From positions 32,562 through 96,561 of the forward strand of contig DAOUAB010000059.1 of the NCBI GenBank assembly GCA_034434015.1: a stretch of 64,000 nucleotides of DNA. The letters are read 5' to 3'. Shown here one piece after another: positions 44,692 to 53,872 of this stretch; position 1 is the first letter of the stretch, and each line of letters opens with the position of its first letter. A program made the translations under genes and the position numbers. This stretch comes from SpSt-583 sp034434015. GTDB lineage: Bacteria > Chloroflexota > Anaerolineae > Anaerolineales > UBA6663. A model generated the notes under the pieces. That model saw nothing but the letters and a program-made list of their open reading frames with translations. It searched no databases and was not told where the DNA came from.

Positions 44692-44717
44692 AAAAAAAAC
44701 GGGCCGCCATGGCCCGT
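44692..44717 (-). terminator. Terminator of tRNA-Val
   Basis: Minus strand: ACGGGCC (44711-44717), GCCAT-complement loop, GGCCCGT (44699-44705), then a run of eight T. It lies 15 bases after the tRNA 3' end. Confidence 0.85.
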
Positions 44718-44732
44718 TTCGTACAAGAGGTG

Positions 44733-44806
44733 TGGGCAATATAGGGCTCGAACCTATGACCTCACGGATGTGAACCGTGCGCTCTGACCAGCTGAGCTAA
44801 TTGCCC
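44733..44806 (-). tRNA. tRNA-Val(CAC)
   Basis: The minus strand folds as a cloverleaf: acceptor GGGCAAT/ATTGCCC, D arm GCTC..GAGC, anticodon stem CACGG/CCGTG with loop TTCACAT (anticodon CAC, reading GUG), and T arm with GGTTCGAGCC. The discriminator is A and CCA is not encoded. A promoter, TTGCCG (44848-44853), 17 bases, TATAAT (44825-44830), lies upstream. Confidence 0.95.
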
Positions 44807-44824
44807 GTCCTGACGATCAGCGCC

Positions 44825-44853
44825 ATTATAACATGGGGACCGAGGGCCGGCAA
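44825..44853 (-). promoter_or_regulatory. tRNA-Val promoter
   Basis: Minus strand: TTGCCG (44848-44853), 17 bases, TATAAT (44825-44830), ending 19 bases from the tRNA 5' end. Confidence 0.65.
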
Positions 44854-44988
44854 GATTCCGGCCCGGCGCGGGCGCATCCGCCGTTGGCGATCAATTTCCG
44901 GCGCGCCGACTGAGAAACGCGAAGGCGCTCGCCCGGCGGCAAAAATGTGATAAACTTCACGTATCCATTTTCGGCTGGAGACATTATC

Positions 44989-45198
44989 ATGACGCAACGT
45001 ATAAAAGGAGTCGTCCGCTGGTTCGACGGCTCGAAGGGCTACGGTTACATCCACTCTCAGGGGCAGGATGTGTTCGTCCACTATACGGCCATCGCCAACA
45101 GCGGCCTGCGCAACCTGCGCGAGGGCGAACAGGTTGAGTTCACGGTCGAAGACTCGTACCGCGGCCCGCAGGCCGTGCAGGTCATCCGCCTGAACTGA
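44989..45198 (+). CDS. Cold-shock-domain protein
   Basis: 69 residues from the ATG at 44989 (MTQRIKGVVRWFDGSKGYGY), ten bases after GGAG; an upstream in-frame start at 44947 would add 14 unlikely residues. RNP1 is KGYGYI and RNP2 is DVFVHY, the single-stranded nucleic-acid-binding strands of CspA-type proteins. It acts as an RNA chaperone. Its terminator follows at 45222-45250. Confidence 0.94.
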   Translation: MTQRIKGVVRWFDGSKGYGYIHSQGQDVFVHYTAIANSGLRNLREGEQVEFTVEDSYRGPQAVQVIRLN

Positions 45199-45221
45199 CG
45201 CTCTGCGCCTGCCTGCCCGCA

Positions 45222-45250
45222 CCCCGCCAGCAGCATCGGCGGGGCTTTTG
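45222..45250 (+). terminator. Terminator of the cold-shock gene
   Basis: CCCCGCC (45222-45228), nine-base loop, GGCGGGG (45238-45244), then CTTTTG. Confidence 0.75.
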
Positions 45251-45294
45251 TGTTAAACTCGTTTCCGCCAATAGAGATAGAAAGGTTTGCCGCT

Positions 45295-46941
45295 ATGGCA
45301 CAAAAACTGCGCGTCATCCCCGTCGGGGGGCTGGGCGAGATCGGCAAGAACATGACGTACATCGAGTACGGCAACAACGCGCTGATCGTGGACGCCGGCC
45401 TGATGTTCCCCGAGAACGACATGCTCGGCATCGACTACATCATCCCGGATTTCCGCCACCTGCTCGACAAGAAGGACCTCGTGCGCGGCATCGTCATCAC
45501 GCACGGGCACGAGGACCACACCGGCGCCATCAAGCACGTGATGAGCGAGTTCGACGCGCCGCTGTATGCCACCCCGCTCACCCGCGGCCTGCTGGAAGTC
45601 AAACTGCGCGACGCCAAGCTCTTCGACCGGGTGACGCTCAACACCGTCAACGCCGGCGACCGCATCAACATCGGCCCGTTCGCGGTCGAGCTCTTCCACG
45701 TCTGCCACTCCATCCCGGACGGCGTCGGCCTGGGCATCACCACGCCGGCCGGCCTGATCGTGCACTCCGGCGACTTCAAGTTCGACCACACGCCCGTGGA
45801 CGGCTGGCCGACCGACTACGCCAAGCTGGCCGAGTTCGCCGGCCGCGGCGTGCTGGCCCTGTTCTCGGACTCGACCAACGCCGACAAGGCCGGCTGGACG
45901 CCGTCCGAGGCCGTGATCGACCCGGCCTTCGACGCCGTGTTCCGCGAGGCGCCCGGACGCATCATCATCGCCACCTTCGCCTCGCTCATTTCGCGCATCC
46001 AGCAGGTGGCCAACGCCGCCGCCCGGCACGGGCGCAAGATGACGCTGGTGGGCACCAGCATGGTCGAGAACGCGCGCATGGCCCAGAAGCTCGGCTACCT
46101 GGAGGTGCCGGACGGCCTGATCGTGCCGACCGATGAGGCCCTGCGCCTGCCGCCCAAGAAGGTGGTCATCATGACCACCGGCACCCAGGGCGAGCCGTCG
46201 TCCATCCTCAGCCGCCTGTCCGAGGGCCGCAACCGGCAGTTCGACCTGCTGACGAACGACACGGTCGTGCTCTCCTCGCACCCGATCCCGGGCAACGAGG
46301 AGATGGTCCACCGCACCATCAACAAACTGCTGCAACGCGGCGCGCGCGTGATCTACGACCCGATCGCGTCGGTGCACGTCAGCGGCCACGCCAGCCAGGA
46401 GGAGATGAAGCTGCTCATCCACCTGGTGAAGCCCAAGTTCTTTGTGCCCATCCACGGCGAACTGCGCCACCTGCACCAGCACGCCGCCCTGGCGCGCGAG
46501 GTCGGCCTCCCGGCCGAGAACATCGCCGTGGTCGAGAACGGCGCCGTGCTGGAATTCCAGAACGACACCATGACGGTGGGCGACCGTATCCCGGGCGGCT
46601 ATGTCTTCGTGGACGGCACCGGCGTGGGCGACATCGGCCCGAGCGTCATGCGCGAGCGCGAGGCCCTGGCCGAGAGCGGCGTGGTCATCGTCAACCTGCG
46701 CGTCGGCGCCGGCGGCCAGCTGGCCGGCAAACCCGAGATCATCTCGCGCGGTTTCGTGTTCGTGAAAGACGAGACCGAGATGTTCGAGGCGGCCCAGGAG
46801 CACGTCTCCCGGGTCGCGGCCCGCCATGCCAGCGCCAACGGCAACCTGCAGGCCAAGGTCGAGGCCGAGCTCTCCGATTTCTTCTACGCCGAGACCAAGC
46901 GCCGGCCGATGATCTTCGCGCTGGTCAATCCGGTCGGCTGA
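45295..46941 (+). CDS. rnj: Ribonuclease J
   Basis: 548 residues from the ATG at 45295. Metallo-beta-lactamase fold with H70-x-H72-x-D74-H75 in THGHEDHTGA, a beta-CASP domain (IIATFASLISRIQQ, MTTGTQGEPSSILSRLSEGRNRQF), and the C-terminal RNase J domain (SRGFVFVKDE). It is a dual endo-/5'-exoribonuclease in mRNA decay and rRNA processing. Only one RNase J gene is visible here. It follows the cold-shock gene after a terminator, so it has its own transcript. Confidence 0.95.
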   Translation: MAQKLRVIPVGGLGEIGKNMTYIEYGNNALIVDAGLMFPENDMLGIDYIIPDFRHLLDKKDLVRGIVITHGHEDHTGAIKHVMSEFDAPLYATPLTRGLLEVKLRDAKLFDRVTLNTVNAGDRINIGPFAVELFHVCHSIPDGVGLGITTPAGLIVHSGDFKFDHTPVDGWPTDYAKLAEFAGRGVLALFSDSTNADKAGWTPSEAVIDPAFDAVFREAPGRIIIATFASLISRIQQVANAAARHGRKMTLVGTSMVENARMAQKLGYLEVPDGLIVPTDEALRLPPKKVVIMTTGTQGEPSSILSRLSEGRNRQFDLLTNDTVVLSSHPIPGNEEMVHRTINKLLQRGARVIYDPIASVHVSGHASQEEMKLLIHLVKPKFFVPIHGELRHLHQHAALAREVGLPAENIAVVENGAVLEFQNDTMTVGDRIPGGYVFVDGTGVGDIGPSVMREREALAESGVVIVNLRVGAGGQLAGKPEIISRGFVFVKDETEMFEAAQEHVSRVAARHASANGNLQAKVEAELSDFFYAETKRRPMIFALVNPVG

Positions 46942-47014
46942 GCGACGGGTGACGGGCGCTCTCCGGCAGGCCGCCCTCACCCGCCGCCCGTCACCGCCTC
47001 ACGTTTGCATCCCC

Positions 47015-47950
47015 ATGCCCCGTGTGTATAATCGACGCTCGACTTTAACCCTGCTGGTCCTGGGCCTGGCGCTGGCGGCGTGCGGCGGCCCGTCGCCGAC
47101 CGCCGCGCCCGGCCTCACGCCGGCGCCGCCGACCGTCGCGGCCCCGACCCCGGCGCCAACCGCCACCGCCACCGCCGCGCCGGCGCCGACGGAGACGCCG
47201 GAGCCGCTGGCGGCGCGTGTGGACGGCCGCCCGATCCGTCTGGCCGACTACCAGGCCGAGGTCGGCCGCTGCCAGGCGGCGCAGGCGTTCCCAGACTGCC
47301 CGGAGCGCGCGCTGCGGAGCCTGATCGAGCAGGCGGTGACGGCGCAGGCCGCGCAAGCCGCCGGCCTGAGCGTCGGCGACGCCGAGCTGGACGCCGAGCT
47401 GGACCGGATCACGCGGAGCCGGGGCGGGGCGGAGGCCTTCGCGGCCTGGCTGGAAGCCAACGGGTACACGGCCGAGGCCTTTCGCGCGGCGCTGCGCCAG
47501 GACCTGTTGCGCGCGCGCCTGGCGGACCAGGTGACGGCCGCCATCGGCGAGACCGCCGAGCAGGTGCACGCGCAGGCCCTGCTGGTCCGGGACGAGGCGC
47601 TGGCGCGCGATCTGCTGGCGCAGTTGCAGGCCGGCGCGGATTTTGCAACGCTGGCCCTGGCGCATTCGCTCGACCTGAGCAGCCGCGTCGCCGGCGGCGA
47701 TCTGGGCTGGTTCCCGCGCGGCTGGCTGACCGTGCCCGAGGTGGAGCAGGCGGCTTTCGCGCTCCAGCCGGGCGAGACCAGCGCCGTGATCCAGAGCGCG
47801 CTCGGCTTTCACATCGTGCGGGTGCTGGAGCGTGACCCGGCCCGGCCGCTCAGCCCGGCCGCACAACGGGCCCTGCGCGAGCAGACCTGGCAGGCCTGGC
47901 TCGACGCCCGGCTGGCGCAGGCCGTGATCGAAACACCGGTCGGCCCGTGA
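47015..47950 (+). CDS. Parvulin-type (PpiC) peptidyl-prolyl isomerase lipoprotein
   Basis: 311 residues from the ATG at 47015 (MPRVYNRRSTLTLLVLGLAL), with lipobox LAAC. A Pro/Ala/Thr-rich tether (about 26-65) leads to a SurA-like N-terminal helical domain (SLIEQAVTAQAAQAAGLSVGDAELDAELDRI) and a parvulin domain (VHAQALLVRD, ADFATLALAHSLDLSSRVAGGDLGWFPRG, LQPGETSAVIQSALGFHIVRVLER). It should help fold exported proteins at the outer membrane face. A TATAAT motif falls within codons 5-6 and is probably chance. Confidence 0.88.
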   Translation: MPRVYNRRSTLTLLVLGLALAACGGPSPTAAPGLTPAPPTVAAPTPAPTATATAAPAPTETPEPLAARVDGRPIRLADYQAEVGRCQAAQAFPDCPERALRSLIEQAVTAQAAQAAGLSVGDAELDAELDRITRSRGGAEAFAAWLEANGYTAEAFRAALRQDLLRARLADQVTAAIGETAEQVHAQALLVRDEALARDLLAQLQAGADFATLALAHSLDLSSRVAGGDLGWFPRGWLTVPEVEQAAFALQPGETSAVIQSALGFHIVRVLERDPARPLSPAAQRALREQTWQAWLDARLAQAVIETPVGP

Positions 47951-47993
47951 CCCGCCTCTGGCGGCGCGGGGCGGCTCTTGAGGGAGTCGACGT

Positions 47994-48803
47994 ATGCGGA
48001 AGAAGCGTGGGACAAGCGCCGGGTGTGCGGTGGTGTTCAATCTGCTGGCGGCCTTGCTGCTGGTCATGACCTGCCTCAGCGGCGCGGCGTATGCCGCCCT
48101 GTTCGCCAACCCGCAGCTGAACCCGATCGTGGCCCTGCGCCCGTCCGGCGGCGCGGTCGGCGTGCCGACGTTGATCCCGACGTTCGGCGTCGGGCAGATC
48201 ACGCCGACCCCGACCGGCTCGAGCGGCGGCCTGCCGACGCTCCCCCCGGCCTGGACCGCGACCAACACGCCGCCCGCCAGCAATACGCCGCCCGCCAGCA
48301 GCACGCCGGAGAATACGGCCACCCGGACGCTCGTGCCGCCCACCCGGACGCCGACCCACACCGTGACCTGGACCCCCACGCCGACGGCGACCGGGCCGAC
48401 GCCGACGGCGTCCATCACGCGCTCGGCGTTTCAGTTCACGCCCGGCGCCGGCTCGCCCAGCTATGTGGCCAACATCTCCCCGAACTACAGCGCGCAGGGC
48501 TGCAACTGGTTCGGCATCGCGGGCCAGGTCTTCGACCTGGACAAACGCGGGATGGTCGGTCTGCTGGTCCACCTGGAGGGCCCCAACGGCCTGTCGGTGG
48601 ATGCGGTCACCGGCAGCCAGCCGCGCTACGGCCCCAGCGGCTGGGAGATCGTCCTGGGCAACGCCCCGGTCGCCACGACCGGCTCGTATCGCATCCAGCT
48701 CCGCAACGGGTCCGGCCAACCCCTCTCTGAGACGATCGTCTTCTCCACGTTCCAGGATTGCTCGCGGAACCACATCCTCTTCAATTTTGACCGGAACCAT
48801 TGA
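47994..48803 (+). CDS. Membrane-anchored surface protein with Pro/Thr-rich linker
   Basis: 269 residues: a short basic N-terminus, one transmembrane segment (about 12-35), a long low-complexity Pro/Thr/Ser stalk (about 65-140, TPTPTATGPTPTA-type), and a compact C-terminal domain (NYSAQGCNWFGIAGQVFDLDKRGMVGLLVHLEGPNG ... YRIQLRNGSGQPLSETIVF) that looks like a beta-sandwich. It carries two cysteines that could pair. The family is not known to me; similar stalk-plus-domain proteins are common in Anaerolineae. Confidence 0.75.
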   Translation: MRKKRGTSAGCAVVFNLLAALLLVMTCLSGAAYAALFANPQLNPIVALRPSGGAVGVPTLIPTFGVGQITPTPTGSSGGLPTLPPAWTATNTPPASNTPPASSTPENTATRTLVPPTRTPTHTVTWTPTPTATGPTPTASITRSAFQFTPGAGSPSYVANISPNYSAQGCNWFGIAGQVFDLDKRGMVGLLVHLEGPNGLSVDAVTGSQPRYGPSGWEIVLGNAPVATTGSYRIQLRNGSGQPLSETIVFSTFQDCSRNHILFNFDRNH

Positions 48804-48866
48804 CCGGCAGGGGCGGGCGGTTCCCGACCAGGCCGCCTCACGCCCCAAAATAAAACAGATGCCCAT

Positions 48867-48894
48867 TTGACAAATAGGGCCGGCTTGTTAGAAT
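48867..48894 (+). promoter_or_regulatory. moaA promoter
   Basis: TTGACA (48867-48872), 16 bases, TAGAAT (48889-48894). The ATG at 48906 is 12 bases past the -10 box, and no Shine-Dalgarno is present, so the mRNA has a leader of about five bases at most. Confidence 0.6.
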
Positions 48895-48905
48895 AACATT
48901 ACGCT

Positions 48906-49901
48906 ATGGCCCTTGATCGCTTCGGACGCGACATCCACTATTTGCGCATCAGCCTGACGGATCGTTGCAACCTGCGCTGTGTGTACTGCATGCCGGAGGC
49001 GATGACGTTCCGGCCGCGCGCCGAGTTGATGCAGGATGGCGAGCTGCTGACGCTGGTGCGCCTGTTCACGCAACTGGGCTTCCACAAGTTCCGGCTGACG
49101 GGCGGCGAGCCGACCGTGCGCGCCAACATCGTCGAGATTGTGCGCGGCATCGCGGACACGCCCGGCGTGCGCTCGCTGTCGATGACGACCAACGGCGTGC
49201 TGCTCAAGCAACTGGCGCGTCCGCTCAAGGACGCCGGCCTGCAGCGCGTCAATGTGTCCATCGACACGCTCGATCCGGCGCGCTTCAAGCGCCTGACGCG
49301 CTGGGGGACGCTGGAGGATGTCTGGGACGGCATCCTGGAGGCCGAGCGGGTGGGGCTGCTGCCGATCAAGCTGAACGCCGTCGTCGTCCGCGGCTACAAC
49401 GAGGACGACGTGGTGGCGCTGGCCGCGCTCACGCTCAAGCACAACTGGCAGATGCGTTTCATCGAGATGATGCCGTTCGGCGAGGTCTCCGGCTTTCAAC
49501 AGGCGCAGGTGGTGACCGAACGCGAGATGCGCGACCGGATCGCGGCGGCGCTGGGCCCGCTGGAGCCCGTGAACGGCGGCCAGCTGGACGGCGAGGCGCG
49601 CCTGTTCCGCCTGGCCGGCGACGGCCAGGGCCCCGGCCGCGGCGATGTGGGGTTCATCAGCTCGGTGTCCGAGCCGTTCTGCGCTGCGTGCACGCGCGCC
49701 CGCCTGACCGCCGACGGCAAGCTGCGGATGTGCCTGCTGCGCGAGTACGAGGTGGACCTGCTCACGCCGCTGCGGGCCGGCGCCACCCTGGACGACCTGC
49801 AGGCCCTGATCAGGAAGGCCGTGTACCACAAGCCCTGGGGCCACGGCCTGGCCCAGAACGTGGTGCCGATGAACCGCGTGATGAGCGAGATCGGGGGCTG
49901 A
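48906..49901 (+). CDS. moaA: GTP 3',8-cyclase MoaA (molybdenum cofactor synthesis)
   Basis: 331 residues; a radical SAM enzyme converting GTP to 3',8-cyclo-7,8-dihydro-GTP with MoaC. The SAM cluster uses C21, C25 and C28 in TDRCNLRCVYCMP; the second cluster's cysteines are in FCAACTRARLTADGKLRMCLL. The chain ends in the conserved GG tail (EIGG). No other molybdopterin genes are nearby. Confidence 0.95.
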   Translation: MALDRFGRDIHYLRISLTDRCNLRCVYCMPEAMTFRPRAELMQDGELLTLVRLFTQLGFHKFRLTGGEPTVRANIVEIVRGIADTPGVRSLSMTTNGVLLKQLARPLKDAGLQRVNVSIDTLDPARFKRLTRWGTLEDVWDGILEAERVGLLPIKLNAVVVRGYNEDDVVALAALTLKHNWQMRFIEMMPFGEVSGFQQAQVVTEREMRDRIAAALGPLEPVNGGQLDGEARLFRLAGDGQGPGRGDVGFISSVSEPFCAACTRARLTADGKLRMCLLREYEVDLLTPLRAGATLDDLQALIRKAVYHKPWGHGLAQNVVPMNRVMSEIGG

Positions 49902-50059
49902 CGTTCTCGGTCCGCGAAGGCCTGCCCCGCCCGCCGTCCGCCTCCGGCGGCGACGCGCTCCTGCTGTCGACCCTTGGGAGAAGAGTACCGCGCCGCGCGG
50001 CCGGGATCCGGCCCGAGACGGGGTAGAATTGCGGGACCCAATTGTCCGCAGGAGACCAT

Positions 50060-50800
50060 GTGACTCAACTGACCGCGCCGCTGGCCGGCATCCGCGCCGT
50101 GCTCTTCGACCTGGACGGCACGCTGCGCCATAACGACCCAACCGGCTTTGAGACCTTCACCGCCTACCTGAGCGAGCTGGGCTGCGTGTTCACCGCGGAG
50201 CAGCTGGCCCGCGCCGAGCGCTGGACGCATTATTACTGGTCCATCGCGCCGGAGTTGAAGAGCGACATCGAGGCGCTCGGCGCGGACACGCCCGCCTTCT
50301 GGCGCCGGCACGCCGAGCGCCAGGTGCTGGCCTTTGACCTGAAGGACGGCCAGGCCGCGGAACTGGCGGAGCAGGTGAACCAGATGTTCCTGGACCGTTA
50401 CCGCCCGGTGAACCGCGTGGACGCCGACGTTCGGCCCACGCTTGAGCGCCTGCGCGCCGCCGGCTTCCGGGTGGGGCTGGTCTCCAACCGTTCTCAGCCG
50501 CTGGAGCCGATCGCGCAGGAGCTCGGGCTGGCGGACCTGTTCCACTTCACCCTGGCGGCCGGCCAGATCGGCTACTGGAAGCCCGCGCCCCAGATTTTTC
50601 TGCGGGCGACGGAGATGGCGGCCTGCGACCCGGCGCAGGCCGTGTACGTGGGCGACAACTTCTACGCCGATATCGAAGGCGCGCGCGGCGCCGGCCTGCA
50701 ACCGGTGCTCATCGACCCGCGCGGTCTGTTCCCGGAGCCGGGCTGCCCCGTCATCCGCGCCATCGGCGAGATCCTGCCGTGGCTGGGCCAGCCCGCCTGA
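50060..50800 (+). CDS. HAD-superfamily hydrolase
   Basis: 246 residues from GTG 50060, chosen because AGGAG lies six to seven bases before it. Nucleophile Asp17 in VLFDLDGTLRHND, a helical cap, motif II VGLVSNRS, motif III Lys in GYWKPAPQIFLRA and motif IV VYVGDNFYADIEGARGAG. This is the phosphoglycolate-phosphatase-like class; the true substrate is unknown. A TAGAAT -10-like box lies about 33 bases upstream. Confidence 0.88.
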   Translation: MTQLTAPLAGIRAVLFDLDGTLRHNDPTGFETFTAYLSELGCVFTAEQLARAERWTHYYWSIAPELKSDIEALGADTPAFWRRHAERQVLAFDLKDGQAAELAEQVNQMFLDRYRPVNRVDADVRPTLERLRAAGFRVGLVSNRSQPLEPIAQELGLADLFHFTLAAGQIGYWKPAPQIFLRATEMAACDPAQAVYVGDNFYADIEGARGAGLQPVLIDPRGLFPEPGCPVIRAIGEILPWLGQPA

Positions 50801-50959
50801 CCAGGCTCGACGAACCGCGTCGAATGGCGCGCCTGAACGCGCATCGGGCGCGGCGCTCCCGTCTCGCCGCGGCGCGGCGCCCGGCGTTTTGCCGCCCGGA
50901 ACCTTAAACCCGCCGCCGGCGTCTATTTCCATGAAACCGAATCACATGGAGATGACGCT

Positions 50960-51703
50960 ATGCTTCGCAGTCCTTCCTTCCGTTCGCTGCTCCTAGCCGG
51001 CGTGGCCGGCTTGAGCCTGCTGGCCGCCGCCTGCGCGCCGCTCAGCGTGCCGGCCCAGGCGGGCGAGCCCACGCGCAACACGCTCTCGGTCACCGGCACC
51101 GGCAGCGCGTACGGCGCGCCGGACATCGCCACCCTCCAGATCGGCGTGCAGAGTCGCAACGCCGACCCCAAGGCGGCGGTGGACGAGAACACCGCCCGGA
51201 TGAACGCCCTCACCCAGACGCTGACCGGCCTGGGCCTGGACGCCCAGGACCTGCAGACCGCCAATTTCTCGGTCTCGGTCCAGCAGGACTATGACCCCGT
51301 GACCGGCCAGCCGAAGAGCACGTTCACGTACGTCGTCGACAACACCCTGACGGTGCGTGTGCGCGATCTCGCCCGTCTGGGCGACGTGCTGGGCCAGGCC
51401 GTGGGCGCGGGCGCGAACAGCGTCTATGGCGTGTCGTTCACGGTCAGCGAGCCGGCCCGGCTGGAGGCCGAGGCGCGCGAGCGGGCGATGGCCGACGCCC
51501 GGGCCCGGGCCGAGGCGCTGGCCCAGGCGGCCGGCGTGACGCTGGGCGACCCGATCACGATCAGCGAATACCTCAGCGGCCCGCAGCCCTTGCTGTACGC
51601 CGACAAGCTCGGCATCGGCGGCGCCGGCGCGGCCCCGGTTCCGGTGGCGGCCGGCCAGCTCGAGATCAGCCTGCAGGTGAACGTCACCTACGAGATCCGC
51701 TGA
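50960..51703 (+). CDS. SIMPL-domain (DUF541) lipoprotein
   Basis: 247 residues with signal peptide and lipobox (MLRSPSFRSLLLAGVAGLSL then LAAACAP). The rest is a SIMPL/YggE-like domain (SVTGTGSAYGAPDIATLQIGVQ, LQTANFSVSVQQDYDPVTGQ, VSFTVSEPARLEAEARERAMADARARAEALAQAAGV). Relatives are linked to oxidative-stress defence or signalling-complex assembly, but biochemistry is thin. GGAG lies ten bases before the ATG. Confidence 0.88.
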   Translation: MLRSPSFRSLLLAGVAGLSLLAAACAPLSVPAQAGEPTRNTLSVTGTGSAYGAPDIATLQIGVQSRNADPKAAVDENTARMNALTQTLTGLGLDAQDLQTANFSVSVQQDYDPVTGQPKSTFTYVVDNTLTVRVRDLARLGDVLGQAVGAGANSVYGVSFTVSEPARLEAEARERAMADARARAEALAQAAGVTLGDPITISEYLSGPQPLLYADKLGIGGAGAAPVPVAAGQLEISLQVNVTYEIR

Positions 51704-51848
51704 TCGCGAGTGCGTCCACGGCCGCGCCGGCGGCGGATGAGGCCCTCGTCCGCCGCCGGCGTTTTCAGGCGGGCGGTCCGTTTGCGTTTTTCTAATACTT
51801 CCGGCATAAATTGGGGAGCGCTCATAATCCGTCTTGAGGTAACGCGCG

Positions 51849-53726
51849 ATGACCAACGCTACGGCCCCCGAGACCGTCCCCTTCCGCACCGAAATCCGCC
51901 AGCTGCTCAACATCCTCATCCACTCCCTGTACACCGACCGCGAGATTTTCCTGCGCGAGCTGATCTCCAACGCCTCCGACGCCCTGCACCGCCTGCAGTT
52001 CGAGATGCTGACCAATGCGCATGTGCTCGACCCCGACGCGGAGCTGGCGATCCGGATCACGGCCGACAAGGAGGCGCGCACGCTGACCATCAGCGACACC
52101 GGCCTGGGCATGACGCACGATGAGCTGGTGGAGAACCTGGGCACCATTGCGCACTCGGGCGCGGCCGAGTTCCTGAAGTCGCTTCAGGCCGGCAAGAAGA
52201 TGTCCGACCTGATCGGCCAGTTCGGCGTGGGCTTCTACTCGGTCTTCATGGTGGCCGACGAGGTGCGGGTGACGTCGCGCTCCTTCCGCCCGGAGGCCGC
52301 CGCCTGGACCTGGATCTGCGCCGGCGAGGACCGCTTCACGCTGGAGCCGGCGCAGAAAGAGAAGCGCGGCACGGACATCGTCGTCAGGCTCAAGGAGGAT
52401 GCGGCCGAGTTCGCCGAGGCCTGGCGCCTGGAACAGGTGATCCATAAGCACTCGGATTTCATCTCCTTCCCGGTCTACGTCGGCGACAAGATCGTTAACC
52501 GCCAGACGCCGCTCTGGCGCCAGCCGCGGACCGAGATCACGGACGAGGCCGCCCACGAGTTCTACAAGCAGTTGACGCTGGACTTCGAGGCGCCGCTGCT
52601 GCGGATTCACATGCACACGGACTCGCCGGTGCAGATTTACGCCCTGCTGTTTGTGCCGGCCAAGGCCGAGCCGGGCGTGTTCAGCCTGCGCAAGGAGCCC
52701 GGCCTCAAGCTGTACTCGCGCAAGATCCTGATTCAGGAATACGCCAAAGACCTGCTCCCGAATTATCTGCGCTTCATGCAGGGCGTGGTCGAGTCCGAGG
52801 ACCTGCCGCTCAACGTCAGCCGCGAGACGGTGCAATCCAGCAAGTTCATGGAGCGCATCCGGAACGCCCTGACGCACAAAGTGATCGAGAGCTTCAAGGA
52901 GCTGGCGGCCAAAGACCCGGACAAGTACCAGGTCTTCTGGAAGACCTACGGCCCGTTCCTGAAGGAGGGTCTGGCCACCGACCCGTCGGCGCGCGACAAG
53001 CTCAAGCCGCTGCTGCGTTTCCAGTCATCGCAGACCGTGGACGACGAGCGCATCTCGCTGGCGCAATACGTCGGGCGCATGAAGCCCGAGCAGCGCGAGA
53101 TCTACTACCTGCTGGCCGACGATCCGCAGTCCGCGGCGCGCAGCCCGCACCTGGATCCCTTCCGCCAGGCCCGGCTGGAAGTGCTCTTTCTGACGGATCC
53201 GCTCGACTCGTTTATGCTGGCCGGCCTGCAGAATTACGAGGGCTTCGCCCTGAAGAACGCGGCCAGCGCCGACGTCGACGTGGCCAAAGGCGACGACCCC
53301 GCGGAAACGCCGGCGGCCGAGGCCCTGCCGCCGGGCGAGCTGGAGGCGCTGATCGCGCGTTTCAAGACCCAGCTGGGCGAGCGCGTTACGGATGTGCGCG
53401 TCTCCGAGCGCCTGGTGGACAGCCCGCTGCGGCTGGCGGCGCCCGGCGACGGCCGTGAGCAGGAGATGGACCGGGTCCGCCGGCTGATTGAAAAAGACTA
53501 CAGCGTGCCCAAGCGTCTGGTGGAGGTCAATGCGCGCCACCCGCTGATCAAGGGGCTGGCCGGCCGGCTGGCGGCCGGCGGCGACGACCGCCTGGTGAGC
53601 GACGCGATCGAGCAGCTCTACGAGAACGGCCTGTTGCTGGAGGGCCTGCACCCCAACCCGGCGCAGATGGTCGGCCGGATTCAGGCTCTGATGGAAGCGG
53701 CCGTGAGCGGCGACCGTCGGCAGTAG
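51849..53726 (+). CDS. htpG: Chaperone HtpG (Hsp90)
   Basis: 625 residues. N-terminal GHKL ATPase (RQLLNILIHSLYTDREIFLRELISNASDALHRL, ISDTGLGMTHDELVENLGTIAHSGAAEFL, IGQFGVGFYSVFMVAD), middle domain with the catalytic-loop region (GVVESEDLPLNVSRETVQSSK) and a C-terminal dimerisation domain. Length fits bacterial Hsp90. GAGG lies upstream of the ATG. A TTGCGT-N17-CATAAA box pair (51782-51810) may be its promoter; no CIRCE is visible. Confidence 0.96.
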   Translation: MTNATAPETVPFRTEIRQLLNILIHSLYTDREIFLRELISNASDALHRLQFEMLTNAHVLDPDAELAIRITADKEARTLTISDTGLGMTHDELVENLGTIAHSGAAEFLKSLQAGKKMSDLIGQFGVGFYSVFMVADEVRVTSRSFRPEAAAWTWICAGEDRFTLEPAQKEKRGTDIVVRLKEDAAEFAEAWRLEQVIHKHSDFISFPVYVGDKIVNRQTPLWRQPRTEITDEAAHEFYKQLTLDFEAPLLRIHMHTDSPVQIYALLFVPAKAEPGVFSLRKEPGLKLYSRKILIQEYAKDLLPNYLRFMQGVVESEDLPLNVSRETVQSSKFMERIRNALTHKVIESFKELAAKDPDKYQVFWKTYGPFLKEGLATDPSARDKLKPLLRFQSSQTVDDERISLAQYVGRMKPEQREIYYLLADDPQSAARSPHLDPFRQARLEVLFLTDPLDSFMLAGLQNYEGFALKNAASADVDVAKGDDPAETPAAEALPPGELEALIARFKTQLGERVTDVRVSERLVDSPLRLAAPGDGREQEMDRVRRLIEKDYSVPKRLVEVNARHPLIKGLAGRLAAGGDDRLVSDAIEQLYENGLLLEGLHPNPAQMVGRIQALMEAAVSGDRRQ

Positions 53727-53748
53727 CACAAGGCCGCCGCCAGGCGAA

Positions 53749-53783
53749 GAGCCGACGGTAAGCCCCCGTCGGCTCTTTTTTTT
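53749..53783 (+). terminator. Terminator of htpG
   Basis: GAGCCGACGG (53749-53758), seven-base loop, CCGTCGGCTC (53766-53775), then eight T. Confidence 0.9.
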
Positions 53784-53807
53784 GTCGTCCGTCCCGGCGT
53801 CTGCCTA

Positions 53808-53872
53808 GAACTTATCTCTAAACCCGCCCGATAGCCGACGGCAGTGCCGTCGGCGACGCCAGAGACAGGCTC
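53808..53872. repeat. Short inverted-terminus element, copy 2 (MITE-like)
   Basis: Inverse orientation to the copy at 991-1068. The 50 bases 53811-53860 are identical to its core, but 13 bases next to one end are missing here. CTA triplets flank it on both sides (53805-53807 and 53872-53874), which may be a target duplication; the right one is the stop codon of the pepF-like gene. Confidence 0.6.

Noticed and set aside
47027..47032. TATAAT box inside the start of the PpiC lipoprotein gene
   Set aside because: It overlaps codons of a good signal peptide, and no later start codon would leave the signal peptide intact. Probably chance.
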